DNA from: Delta-02 sp964513565
GTDB taxonomy: Bacteria > Desulfobacterota > Syntrophorhabdia > Syntrophorhabdales > Syntrophorhabdaceae
Assembly: GCA_964513565.1 (NCBI GenBank)
Contig: CAZENE010000008.1
Span: 1 to 64,000, forward strand
DNA: 64,000 nucleotides
Direction: 5' to 3'
The notes under the pieces are model-generated. The model saw nothing but the letters and a program-made list of their open reading frames with translations. It was not told the DNA's origin and searched no databases. Below, in pieces: positions 47,432 through 55,922 of the stretch (position 1 is its first letter; the number at the start of each line of letters is the position of its first letter). A program made the translations under genes and the position numbers.

Positions 47432-48691
47432 TTACGGTCTCCTCGCGGAAGGGCCAGGCTGAAGCCTGTCCATCAGGATATCCGCGGTTTCTTTCATGAC
47501 ATTGGTTTGTTGGACGACGATGTCGTAGCCGGCCTTTTGTGTCGCGGCATAAAGGCCTGGATTGCCGAGAAGCATGGTCATCGTGTCGTGGATCTCCTTT
47601 CCCGTTCTTACGACGAAGCCCGCTTTTCTATCAAGGATAGTCTGCGCAATGTCGCGGAAAGTGTCTGTAAAAGGGCCGAAGAGAACAGGCGTGCCGACGA
47701 AAAGAGGTTCGAGCATGTTCTGGCCGCCGTAAGGGGCGAGCGATCCCCCCACAAAGGCAACGTCGCTTTGGCCGTATATGTTTTGTAGGTCGCCGATCGT
47801 ATCCACTACAACAACGTCTGCGCCGGGACTTTTACCTTCCTTCATTTTCGAGTACCGGGCGGTGCTGTATTTTTTTGACATGTCTATTTGGATCACTTCC
47901 GCAAGGTGAATTTCACGGGGAGCTATAAAGAATCTCGACCCCGGGATGCTTGCCTTGAGGAGGTCGATGGAAGAATAGATCTCCTCAAGCTCTTTTTCCT
48001 TGACGCTGCCAAACGTTAGGACGTTTCCTTGCGCCTTCCTCGGGGGGACATTATCGGCAGCCTGACGGTAATATTTGACATTTCCTGTTACAAGGACGCG
48101 CTCGGGGGCCATACCTATCGCGATGAACCGGTCCCGATGCTCCTGGGATTGGGCGATCACAAGATCGACCGCGCTGAAAACCGACCTCATGAAAATGGAG
48201 AGCTTGCGGTATGTTTCAAAAGTTTTATCTGATATCCTGCCGTTTACAATGACAATGGGAATATGCCTCTTATGCGCCCCCCATATAAGGTTCGGCCATA
48301 ACTCTGTCTCAACCACAACTATCGACGACGGTCTATGACGATCGAGAAACCGGGAGACGGAGAATTTGAGATCGAAAGGGAGCGAGCCGCATTGAAGCTC
48401 GTAACCCGGGGCCGGCCTTTTCCTGAGCATTTCCTCGGCGTAGTAGGTATTTGTCGTGATCAGAAAACGGCTGGGCCCTCCGTTCGCAGCCAGGTAGTCC
48501 GCAAGATTGCGGGCAATTACGGCCTCCCCGATCGAGGCGCCGTGGATCATAAAAGCACCGGGCGGGGCCGTGTCTTCGGGAGGGAGGAGCCTGCGCCGGA
48601 AATTAGGTTTCATCTTGGCGTTCGTAAGGCCGGCGACGGCGAGGAATGGCAGCGCCAAAAGGGACAAAGCATTGTAGATCACTTTCCACAT
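47432..48691 (-). CDS. waaA: Kdo transferase
   Basis: A 419-residue GT30 glycosyltransferase that adds 3-deoxy-D-manno-oct-2-ulosonic acid to lipid IVA at the inner membrane. Features: N-terminal hydrophobic anchor (residues 5-23), IHGASIGEAVIARNLA near 47 with the catalytic Glu, VVVETELWPNLIW near 122, VLVTGNVKYY near 200, and the C-terminal nucleotide-sugar site GGSLAPYGGQNMLEPLFVGTPVLFGP near 320-345. The start overlaps the restored stop of the DUF374 gene by 13 bp. Whether it adds one, two or more Kdo residues cannot be read from sequence. Confidence 0.95.
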   Translation of the reverse strand: MWKVIYNALSLLALPFLAVAGLTNAKMKPNFRRRLLPPEDTAPPGAFMIHGASIGEAVIARNLADYLAANGGPSRFLITTNTYYAEEMLRKRPAPGYELQCGSLPFDLKFSVSRFLDRHRPSSIVVVETELWPNLIWGAHKRHIPIVIVNGRISDKTFETYRKLSIFMRSVFSAVDLVIAQSQEHRDRFIAIGMAPERVLVTGNVKYYRQAADNVPPRKAQGNVLTFGSVKEKELEEIYSSIDLLKASIPGSRFFIAPREIHLAEVIQIDMSKKYSTARYSKMKEGKSPGADVVVVDTIGDLQNIYGQSDVAFVGGSLAPYGGQNMLEPLFVGTPVLFGPFTDTFRDIAQTILDRKAGFVVRTGKEIHDTMTMLLGNPGLYAATQKAGYDIVVQQTNVMKETADILMDRLQPGPSARRP

Positions 48692-49340
48692 GCGATCTCT
48701 TCCGCCTTGTCGGTTAAATTGATGAGGGTCGTCTCGAGTTGTATCCGTTTCTTTTCCATGTCATCGGAAGACAACCCCGGTGGGACCGTTATAGGGTCTC
48801 CCCAGACAAAGACGACGCGTGAAAAAGGGTAGGGGAATATAAAGCGGTCCCAGGAATGAAAAGTTTTTTTTTAGATGCGCCGTAGCTTACGGGCAGAAGG
48901 GGTTTATGCGAGAGCCGTGCGAGCTCGACTATCCCTGTTTTAACCTCGTAGCGGGGGCCCTTCGGCCCGTCGGGGGTTATTGCAACATCGATGTTTTTCC
49001 GGAGGTCGTGGAGGATCTCCCTTAAGGAAGAGACGCTCCCTTTTCTGTATGACCCTCTGACTGTGCCGATACCGAAAAACGACACAACCCTTGCAATGAA
49101 CTCGCCGTCCCGGTGGCGGCTTATCAGCACCTTGCCGCCTCCGCGTTGTTTTGCAAAAGGCATCATCAGCAACCTGCCATGCCAGAAACAGACGATATAG
49201 TTAAACCGGCTGCCCCATTTATCATCAGGGGGCCTGTTGACATGCGTGATGCGCAGGGTGAGCCTGAGAGTTGAGAGAAAACTGAACACGAGAGGAGGTA
49301 TTACATAAACCATCAAAAAGGATTTCAGCTTTTTCTTCAT
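48679..49340 (-). pseudogene. DUF374 lysophospholipid-acyltransferase-like protein, frameshifted in an A9 run
   Basis: The protein reads as an LPLAT-superfamily DUF374 member: FWHGRLLMMPF near residue 51, SRHRDGEFIARV near 75, and the substrate motif ITPDGPKGPRYEVKTGIVELA near 117-138. After GASKKK the frame as written runs into an unrelated tail and stops at 48789 (183 aa). In the next frame the family end continues at once: TFHSWDRFIFPYPFSRVVFVWGD and on to a TGA at 48679-48681. The junction is a run of nine As on the coding strand (48864-48872); ten would restore a 220-residue protein. It lies between msbA (stop/start overlap) and waaA, so a lipid A acyl-chain role is likely. The break could be a read error or a slippage site. 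Confidence 0.8.
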
Positions 49341-51091
49341 CAGCGGTTCTTTCCTATAGGGATAACCTTCTTACGGCCTTCCTTGAATTGCAGTTCATAG
49401 AGTTTCTTGTAGGGCCCGTCCTGTTCGATCAGCGTGGAATGATTCCCTTCCTGAACGATCGTACCCCTGTCAATGACTATTATACGGTGCGCGTTGATGA
49501 TCGTCGAAAGCCTGTGTGCGATAATTATCGTTGTCCTGCCTTTCATCAGGTTCTCAAGTGCCTTTTGCACTTCGACCTCCGATTGGGCGTCGAGGGAGCT
49601 AGTCGCTTCATCGAGAATGAGTATCGGGGCGTTCTTATACAGCGCGCGCGCGATAGCGATACGCTGTTTCTGGCCGCCCGAGAGCCGTGTGCCTTTTTCG
49701 CCGACGATCGTATCATATTTGTTTGGGAGCTTCAAAATAAAGTCGTGTGCGAATGCCATTCTCGACGCCCGGACGATCCTGTCCTCATCCGGTTCGACGC
49801 CGTACGCTATGTTGCTCCGGATCGTATCGTTGAAAAGGATAACGTCCTGCGTGACGAGGGCTATACTGGTCCTTAACGAATCGAGTGTCACATCGCGGAT
49901 ATCGGCGCCGTCAATTGTTATCACGCCATTCGTTGCATCATAAAAGCGGGGGATAAGGTTCACGAGCGTTGTTTTGCCGGCCCCGCTTTTGCCGACAACC
50001 GCGACGACCTCATTCTTTTCAATGGTCAGGTCGACATTGTTGAGGATCATTTTATCCTCATACCGGAAAGAGACATCATCAAACGTTATCGTTCCTTCCA
50101 CGTTGCAGAGCGTGGCGGCGTCGGGTTTTTCGAGGACCTCGGGCTGCCGGTCGACCACTTCAAAAACACGTTGGGCCGCAGCGAGGCCCTGCTGAACGTT
50201 GTGATTCTCTTTGTTTAGTTTCTTGATAGGTTCATAGAGCATTATGAGGGCGGTCATGAAGGAGAAAAAAGTGCCGGGGGTGGATTTTCCCGCCATGACC
50301 TGATAGCCGCCGTACCAGATAATAACAGCTATTGCGATCCCCCCGATGATCTCCATGACGGGATGGGACAGCGCACGGACCCGTACGCGTTTCATTGTCA
50401 TCCTGAAAAGCGTCTCATTCTCCCGGGAGAACCTTTCGTTTTCATATTTCTCCATGGAGAACGCCTTGACGATCCTCTGACCGGTTATGGTCTCATGAAG
50501 AAAACTGGTCAGACGGGCAAGATACTGCTGTATATTGAGCCCTATCTTTCTGAGTCTCTTGCCAAAGGTTACGATCGGATAAATAGAGAAAGGCAGGATC
50601 AAAAATGCGATAAGAGTCAGCTTCCATTCCATCCGGAAGGCAACGATAATAAGGCCTATTATCGTGAATATATCGTTCAGGACGGCAGCGACGGAATCAG
50701 AGACCGTGTTTTGCACCAGCGCGACGTCGTTGACGACACGGGAGATGTTGGAACCCGTGGGTGTTTTGTCGAAAAATGAGAGCGGCTGCTTCTGCATGTT
50801 AACAAAAAGAAGGTTCCGGATATCAGTCACGACCCTTTGCCCGACAAAGCCGATGAAATATGCCTGGAGATACTCGAAAACCCCTTTCGCAAGGAAGAGA
50901 AGGATGATAATGGCCGGCATAATATAGAGCTTGGTCATGTCTTTATCAAAAAAGATCGAATCGAGGACCGGCTTGACGAGGTACGCGCTGGCGCTTTTCG
51001 ATCCGGAGCACAGGGCCATAAAGATCATGGCCAGGATCAGCTTTGTTTTATACGGATAGGAGAATCTAAGAAGTCTGAGGTAAAGGTTCAT
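49340..51091 (-). CDS. msbA: Lipid A export ABC transporter MsbA
   Basis: A 583-residue half-transporter that flips lipid A-core across the inner membrane as a homodimer. Six membrane segments fill residues 15-310. The nucleotide-binding domain follows with Walker A GKSGAGKTTLVN near 373, signature LSGGQKQR near 476, Walker B ILILDEATSSLD near 496 and the switch His in IIIAHRLSTI near 527. It overlaps the DUF374 start by one base and lies 26 bp within the lpxB tail region. MsbA rather than a generic exporter is inferred from the operon context with lpxB and waaA. Confidence 0.92.
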   Translation of the reverse strand: MNLYLRLLRFSYPYKTKLILAMIFMALCSGSKSASAYLVKPVLDSIFFDKDMTKLYIMPAIIILLFLAKGVFEYLQAYFIGFVGQRVVTDIRNLLFVNMQKQPLSFFDKTPTGSNISRVVNDVALVQNTVSDSVAAVLNDIFTIIGLIIVAFRMEWKLTLIAFLILPFSIYPIVTFGKRLRKIGLNIQQYLARLTSFLHETITGQRIVKAFSMEKYENERFSRENETLFRMTMKRVRVRALSHPVMEIIGGIAIAVIIWYGGYQVMAGKSTPGTFFSFMTALIMLYEPIKKLNKENHNVQQGLAAAQRVFEVVDRQPEVLEKPDAATLCNVEGTITFDDVSFRYEDKMILNNVDLTIEKNEVVAVVGKSGAGKTTLVNLIPRFYDATNGVITIDGADIRDVTLDSLRTSIALVTQDVILFNDTIRSNIAYGVEPDEDRIVRASRMAFAHDFILKLPNKYDTIVGEKGTRLSGGQKQRIAIARALYKNAPILILDEATSSLDAQSEVEVQKALENLMKGRTTIIIAHRLSTIINAHRIIVIDRGTIVQEGNHSTLIEQDGPYKKLYELQFKEGRKKVIPIGKNR

Positions 51092-52229
51092 TTCTTTGTT
51101 CTTTCTGGAGAAAGGTGATCACAGCTTCGGCCGCCAATCCATACGAATCGTTGACTTTAAGTTGACCGATAATATGACCAAGCTCACCGGCAAAGTCCTG
51201 TTTCCCTTTATCTATCATAGAAAGTGCTGTATTTGCAATGGTTTCGGGCCTGATATGCTGGACGTGCTCGGGGAAGACCTCTTTTCCTGCGATGATGTTG
51301 GGAAGCCCTATGAATTTTACACTGACCAGCAGGCGGGCAGCATAATACGACAGCCACGATATCCGGTAGATAATGATCGTGGGCGCTTTCAAAAGGGCGG
51401 CTTCCAGGGTGGCGCTGCCCGATGCAATGATCGCGGCGTCACAGTAGGCGAGGGCATTGTAGGCTCCTCCCTTTATTGGGATTATCCCGGGGACCTTTTC
51501 AGTAAACGGCGCCAGGAGGGCCTCATGAATGCTCTCGGCAACCGGCATAAGGATAGCTACGTCGGGGCGCCGGGACCGGATCCCTGTTGCGATCTCCGAA
51601 AGCACGGGGATATGCCGCAGTACCTCGTTTCGCCTGCTTCCCGGCATCACAGTGAGAAGAGGCCTGTCGCCGGGTATGTTTATGCTTTTCAAAAAATCGT
51701 CCCGCGAAAGGGTCGGCTTTACCGTGTGGGCGAAGGGGTGCCCGATATACGTCGAGGGAATGCCTTCCTCGAGATAGAGTTTTTGCTCGAAGGGAAGGAT
51801 GCAGATCGTTTCGTTGACATACTTTTTAATTTTCTTCAAACGGCCCTTTTTCCAGGCCCACACTTGGGGCGGTATAAAATAGATGACAGGTATGCCGAGG
51901 GACCGTGCGAAACGGGCGATCCGCATGTTAAACCCGGGAAAATCGATAAGGATGACAACATCCGGCCGTTCTGCCCGGATATATTTTTTGACATCATCGA
52001 AAGCTCGCCGTATAGGACCGATGTGGGACAGGACCTCGCTTAAACCCGTGACCGAGATATCCCTGTAGTTCCGGACGACCCTGACGCCAAGGGCTGCGAG
52101 CCGGTCCGAACCCATGGCAGATATTGAAAAACGGCCCGTTTTTGCGATTGATTCGACAAGATGGCAGGCGTGGATCTCGCCCGACAACTCCCCGGTTGAT
52201 ATGAATATTTTCTTATTGATGTGCGGCAC
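51066..52229 (-). CDS. lpxB: Lipid-A-disaccharide synthase
   Basis: A 387-residue GT19 enzyme joining lipid X and UDP-diacylglucosamine. Motifs: KIFISTGELSGEIHACHLVESI at residues 6-27, SVTGLSEVLSHI near 65, VILIDFPGFNMRIARFAR near 90, IPVIYFIPPQVWAWKKGRLKKIKKYV near 108-133 and GSRRNEVLRH near 195. The start is set at a GTG (52229) with GGGAAG just upstream; the frame reaches 52316 but that part lies in the Gfo/Idh gene. It overlaps the Gfo/Idh stop by 17 bp and msbA by 26 bp, so coupling is tight. Confidence 0.95.
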   Translation of the reverse strand: MPHINKKIFISTGELSGEIHACHLVESIAKTGRFSISAMGSDRLAALGVRVVRNYRDISVTGLSEVLSHIGPIRRAFDDVKKYIRAERPDVVILIDFPGFNMRIARFARSLGIPVIYFIPPQVWAWKKGRLKKIKKYVNETICILPFEQKLYLEEGIPSTYIGHPFAHTVKPTLSRDDFLKSINIPGDRPLLTVMPGSRRNEVLRHIPVLSEIATGIRSRRPDVAILMPVAESIHEALLAPFTEKVPGIIPIKGGAYNALAYCDAAIIASGSATLEAALLKAPTIIIYRISWLSYYAARLLVSVKFIGLPNIIAGKEVFPEHVQHIRPETIANTALSMIDKGKQDFAGELGHIIGQLKVNDSYGLAAEAVITFLQKEQRNEPLPQTS

Positions 52230-53148
52230 CGTGCTTCCCGGCAATATAATTTCGGATACGGTAGGCAAGCTCGAGGGCGTTAAGGCCGTCGATCCCGCCG
52301 ACGCTCGGTATACCATTGCCGGCAGCAGCCGCTATAAATTGAAGAAGTTCATCTTTGACGGGGTCCATCTGCCCGCAGGTAAATTCCGTGATATCAGTTT
52401 TTGCATCGCCGGCGCTGGTCACTGTTACAAGCTTACCCTGCATAAGGTCGACATAAAAAGTGCTGTTTTCTTCGTAGATCGTGATTGACCTTTCCCGATG
52501 TGCGGCCACGCGGCTTGCTATCAGGTTTGCGATACAGCCGTCCGAGAATTCGATCCGTGCCTGTGCGGTATCATACATCTGGCTGGCGAAACAGATACCG
52601 TCGGCTGAAATATCCTCTATGGTACCCCGGGTCAGGGAGAGGACCAGGTCAAGGTCGTGTATCATAAGGTCAAGTATGACATCCACATCGGTAGAGCGCC
52701 CCGTGAAGGGACTGATCCTGCGTGTCTCGATGAAAAGCGGCTTTTTAACGTGGGGAAGGGCCTCTCTCAATGCCGGGTTAAGACGTTCAAGATGCCCCAC
52801 TTGAAGAATGAGGCCTTTTGAATTGGCTATATCCACAAGCCGCCGGGCTTCCTCCGGCAGTACGGTTATGGGTTTCTCGATAAAGACGTGCACGCCTCGC
52901 TCGAGGCATTCCCGTGCAATGCTGTAATGGGACTCGGTCGGTGTCGCTATGACGGCGCATGCGGAGTTGTCTATCGCTTCGGAGTAATCCCGGAATACGG
53001 GCACTGAATATTGCCGCGAACATTCCCCGGCACGCTCTTCGTCGATATCGTAGATGCCGCTGACGGAGGCATTATCAAATGTGGACAGCTTGCTTAAATG
53101 GATCCGGCCCATATGGCCGAGGCCTATCAGTGCGACATTTACCGGCAT
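52213..53148 (-). CDS. Gfo/Idh/MocA-family oxidoreductase, GnnA-like by position
   Basis: A 311-residue NAD(P)-dependent oxidoreductase. The N-terminal Rossmann motif VALIGLGHMGRIHLSKL (residues 5-21) is followed by the family signature FIEKPITVLPEEARRLVDIA near 89-108 with the catalytic Lys (EKP) and MIHDLDLVL near 160. It lies between lpxA and lpxB, overlapping both. In Acidithiobacillus and Leptospira the gene here is gnnA, which oxidises UDP-GlcNAc at C3 so that the aminotransferase GnnB can make 2,3-diamino sugars for lipid A. No gnnB is adjacent, so the assignment is by position and family only; another sugar-nucleotide role is possible. Confidence 0.85.
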   Translation of the reverse strand: MPVNVALIGLGHMGRIHLSKLSTFDNASVSGIYDIDEERAGECSRQYSVPVFRDYSEAIDNSACAVIATPTESHYSIARECLERGVHVFIEKPITVLPEEARRLVDIANSKGLILQVGHLERLNPALREALPHVKKPLFIETRRISPFTGRSTDVDVILDLMIHDLDLVLSLTRGTIEDISADGICFASQMYDTAQARIEFSDGCIANLIASRVAAHRERSITIYEENSTFYVDLMQGKLVTVTSAGDAKTDITEFTCGQMDPVKDELLQFIAAAAGNGIPSVGGIDGLNALELAYRIRNYIAGKHGAAHQ

Positions 53149-53906
53149 ATTCCCCTCGTTGAGGTTTCGATAAAATCAAGGAGATAGGTGATATTTTCGC
53201 CGTCGAACTCATCCCGTATGATCTTCAGGGATGTTTTCAGCGGAAGGGCCGACCTGAAAAGGATCCTGTATGCCCTTTTCAATTTGGTTATCTCATCCTT
53301 GGAAAAGTTTCTCCTTTCGAGACCGACAAGATTAAGCCCATAGAGTTTTGCCCTGTCGCCTGCGGCGATGACGAAGGGCGGTACATCCTTGGGAATTCCC
53401 GTCAAACCGCTTATGAATGCATATTTGCCAACCCTGCAGAACTGGTGCACGGCACATAACCCGCTGAATATGACAAAATCGGAGACCTCGACGTGGCCTG
53501 CCAGCGTGGCGCCGTTTGCCATAATGATACTGGAACCAACCTGGCAATCGTGGGCAATATGTGCGTATGCCATGATAAAATTATTGTCGCCCACCCTTGT
53601 GACGCCTCCACCCTTGGTCGTTCCCCTGTTGATCGTCACGTATTCCTTGATCACATTGTTGTCTCCGATGACGACCTGGGTCGGCTCGAACTTATACCCT
53701 ATGTCCTGGGGAGGTCCGCCTATGGATGCAAAGGGGCTTATGGTGCAATTACTGCCGATGGTGGTCAAGCCCTGGATGACAACGTGACTGCCGATGCGGG
53801 TCCCGTTGCCTATCCTGACGCCTGCCTCGACAACACTGTAAGGCCCTATCTCGACATCAGGCGCGATCTCGGCATTTTTCTCTATAACCGCTGTTGCATG
53901 TATCAC
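53139..53906 (-). CDS. lpxA: UDP-N-acetylglucosamine acyltransferase
   Basis: A 255-residue trimeric left-handed beta-helix enzyme that adds the first 3-hydroxyacyl chain to UDP-GlcNAc. Hexapeptide repeats run from about residue 10 to 185. The catalytic region reads YVTINRGT near 75 and MAYAHIAHDCQVG near 112-124, with the catalytic His in AHIAHD. GNMVTFSGLCAVHQFCRVG-like sequence near 145-160 and GLNLVGLERRNFS near 190 are family marks. Acyl-chain length and O- versus N-acyl preference cannot be assigned from the motifs alone; the GnnA-like neighbour makes the question of a 3-amino acceptor relevant. Confidence 0.95.
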   Translation of the reverse strand: MIHATAVIEKNAEIAPDVEIGPYSVVEAGVRIGNGTRIGSHVVIQGLTTIGSNCTISPFASIGGPPQDIGYKFEPTQVVIGDNNVIKEYVTINRGTTKGGGVTRVGDNNFIMAYAHIAHDCQVGSSIIMANGATLAGHVEVSDFVIFSGLCAVHQFCRVGKYAFISGLTGIPKDVPPFVIAAGDRAKLYGLNLVGLERRNFSKDEITKLKRAYRILFRSALPLKTSLKIIRDEFDGENITYLLDFIETSTRGICR

Positions 53907-53909
53907 TTT

Positions 53910-54347
53910 TCAAGCTCCTTGTTCCTGTTTTAGCATAGCCATTATTCGGGCTTCTGCCACGACGTCGTTTTCCACGTATGCTTTGGCTTCAAATACCCAG
54001 ATCTCACGCCGGTGCTTCACTACGTCGACAATGAATTTCAACTGGTCCCCCGGGACCACAGGTTTGCGGAAGCGTGCCCCGTCTATGCCGGTGAAGAAGA
54101 CGGACCCGTGCATACCCGGAAAAGACTTGAATGCCAGCACTCCGCCGGCCTGCGCCATTGCCTCTAATATAAGTACGCCCGGCATAATAGGTCTGCCCGG
54201 AAAATGGCCCTGAAAAAAAGGTTCGTTCACGGTAACGTTCTTGATCGCTATTATTCTTTTGGCTTCTTCGAATTCCAAAACCCTGTCGACCAAAAGGAAA
54301 GGGTATCTATGAGGAAGCAGATCTAAGATCTCATTCACATCAATCAT
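53910..54347 (-). CDS. fabZ: 3-hydroxyacyl-ACP dehydratase FabZ
   Basis: A 145-residue hotdog-fold dehydratase of fatty acid elongation. It competes with LpxA for 3-hydroxyacyl-ACP, which explains its placement beside lpxA in many genomes. Catalytic His is in NEPFFQGHFPGRPIMPGVLILEAMAQ (His near 49, Glu near 63), preceded by LLPHRYPFLLVDRV. It overlaps lpxD by eight bases and stands three bases before lpxA. Full length. Confidence 0.96.
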   Translation of the reverse strand: MIDVNEILDLLPHRYPFLLVDRVLEFEEAKRIIAIKNVTVNEPFFQGHFPGRPIMPGVLILEAMAQAGGVLAFKSFPGMHGSVFFTGIDGARFRKPVVPGDQLKFIVDVVKHRREIWVFEAKAYVENDVVAEARIMAMLKQEQGA

Positions 54348-55374
54348 CGGTGGCCTCCGGAGACAGTTTTCTCTCGAGCTCTTTTATTTTTTCGAAAAGC
54401 GCAGGAAGTTTCTTCATGTAGATCTGGAGCTTCATCCATTCCTTGTGGGGCATATGCGGGGTGCCCCAGATTATGGAGCCGGCAGGGACATCTTTGGTGA
54501 TCCCGGTCCCGCCTCCCGCCATCACGCCGTCCCCTATAGTGACATGGTCCTTGACCCCTGCCTGCCCGGCAAGCACAACATTGTTGCCTATCCGTGTGCT
54601 GCCTGCAATACCGACCTGGGATATGATGATCGAATTCTGCCCTATGGTCACGTTATGAGCAATTTGAACCAGATTGTCGATCTTTGTGCCCTTTCCAATG
54701 ACGGTCTTTTCAAGAGAGGCCCTGTCTATTGCCGTATTTGCCCCAATTTCGACATCATCTTCTATTATGACAGACCCGAGCTGCGGGATTTTAGCATGCT
54801 TCGTTCCATCCCAGGTATAACCGAAGCCATCGGCGGCTATTACGGTATTGGCATGGATGATCACATTCCGGCCGATAGTGGTATCCTGGTAGATAGTTAC
54901 GTGAGGGTACAGTGTGCTGCCCTCCGCGATGGTGACATTCCGGCCGATATAAACATAAGGGTGGACTGTGACGTTGTCGGCGATCCGGACATTGTCTTCT
55001 ATGCACGCGAATGCCCCGATCGAGGCGCCCGGAGCGATCACCGCCTTCGGGCTTACCGAAGCCATGGGGTGTATGCCCGGCGTGATTACCGGCTTTTCCT
55101 GGAACATGGCCGCGGCGGAAATGTATGCAAGCTCGGGGTTCTCCACCAGTATAATATTTTTAACCGCCCTTACATCGGCAAGAGATGTTTTCTTGCCGAC
55201 AATAAGGGCGGATGCTTTGCATTCGGCGACAAATCTTATATAGCTTCCATGGGTCAGGAAGCTTATCTTCCCCTCGACCGCACTTTGAATGCCTGCGATC
55301 CCATCGATCGGGATATCTCCGTCACCGATCAGATCTCCCTTGACCGCGGCAGCGATATCCTTAAGCGTGATCAT
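54340..55374 (-). CDS. lpxD: UDP-3-O-acylglucosamine N-acyltransferase
   Basis: A 344-residue left-handed beta-helix acyltransferase, third step of lipid A synthesis. The N-terminal uridine-binding domain (about 1-100: IDGIAGIQSAVEGKISFL) precedes hexapeptide repeats (105-290) and a C-terminal helix with HKEWMKLQIYMKKLPALFEKIKEL. The catalytic His lies in LVQIAHNVTIGQNS near 240; GFGYTWDG near 185 is another family block. The start shares one base with the skp stop. Typical length. Confidence 0.95.
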   Translation of the reverse strand: MITLKDIAAAVKGDLIGDGDIPIDGIAGIQSAVEGKISFLTHGSYIRFVAECKASALIVGKKTSLADVRAVKNIILVENPELAYISAAAMFQEKPVITPGIHPMASVSPKAVIAPGASIGAFACIEDNVRIADNVTVHPYVYIGRNVTIAEGSTLYPHVTIYQDTTIGRNVIIHANTVIAADGFGYTWDGTKHAKIPQLGSVIIEDDVEIGANTAIDRASLEKTVIGKGTKIDNLVQIAHNVTIGQNSIIISQVGIAGSTRIGNNVVLAGQAGVKDHVTIGDGVMAGGGTGITKDVPAGSIIWGTPHMPHKEWMKLQIYMKKLPALFEKIKELERKLSPEATDD

Positions 55375-55910
55375 TATTTGATCGGATTCTTTTTTGCTGC
55401 CTCGTTAAAAAGGGCGATCACCTTATTTGTAACGTCTATCGACGGCGTAGCGAACAGGATACCCGCCTGGCTTTTCTCGAGGATCAGTGTGTATTTTTCT
55501 TTCTCGCCGAGGGTGCGCACAACTTCCTCGACCTGTTTCAAGACCTTTTGGGTAAATTCCATGTCCTTCTGCTGAAGCTCTGTCTGATAATCATTATAAA
55601 GTCTCTGGTAATCCTTGAGCTTCGCCTGGTACTGTTTTTCCTTTTCGCTCCGCGCCTGAGGCGTGATAGTGGCGCCCTGTTTCTCGACAGCGTCTTTCAG
55701 TCTCTGAAGTTCAGCCTGTTTGCTGTCAAGAGTGGATTTGAGCCTTTCAGCCTCCTTCGTTAATGTCCCGCGGATCTGCTTGCCGGGCTCCGACTCGAGC
55801 ATTACTTTTTGCAGGTCTATGTATGCGACACTGGCCGCTGATTGACTTTTGGCTGCAAGTGGTGTGAGCAAGATCGCTACGACAAAAAGGACCGTAAAAA
55901 AATGTTTCAT
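55374..55910 (-). CDS. skp: OmpH/Skp-family periplasmic chaperone
   Basis: A 178-residue protein with a signal peptide (residues 1-22, cleaved after AKSQS-A or nearby). It starts with the Skp opening ASVAYIDLQKVMLES and then has two long amphipathic helices (about 50-135; many Lys, Glu, Gln) that form the tentacles of the jellyfish trimer in E. coli Skp. The C-terminal strand region LILEKSQAGILFA closes the body. It lies between bamA and lpxD, the conserved position. Skp holds unfolded outer-membrane proteins on the way to BamA. Confidence 0.93.
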   Translation of the reverse strand: MKHFFTVLFVVAILLTPLAAKSQSAASVAYIDLQKVMLESEPGKQIRGTLTKEAERLKSTLDSKQAELQRLKDAVEKQGATITPQARSEKEKQYQAKLKDYQRLYNDYQTELQQKDMEFTQKVLKQVEEVVRTLGEKEKYTLILEKSQAGILFATPSIDVTNKVIALFNEAAKKNPIK

Positions 55911-55922
55911 AAAGCCTCCTTA

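Noticed and set aside
54445..55575. 376-codon frame antisense to lpxD and skp
   Set aside because: Overlaps two well-supported genes and spans their junction.
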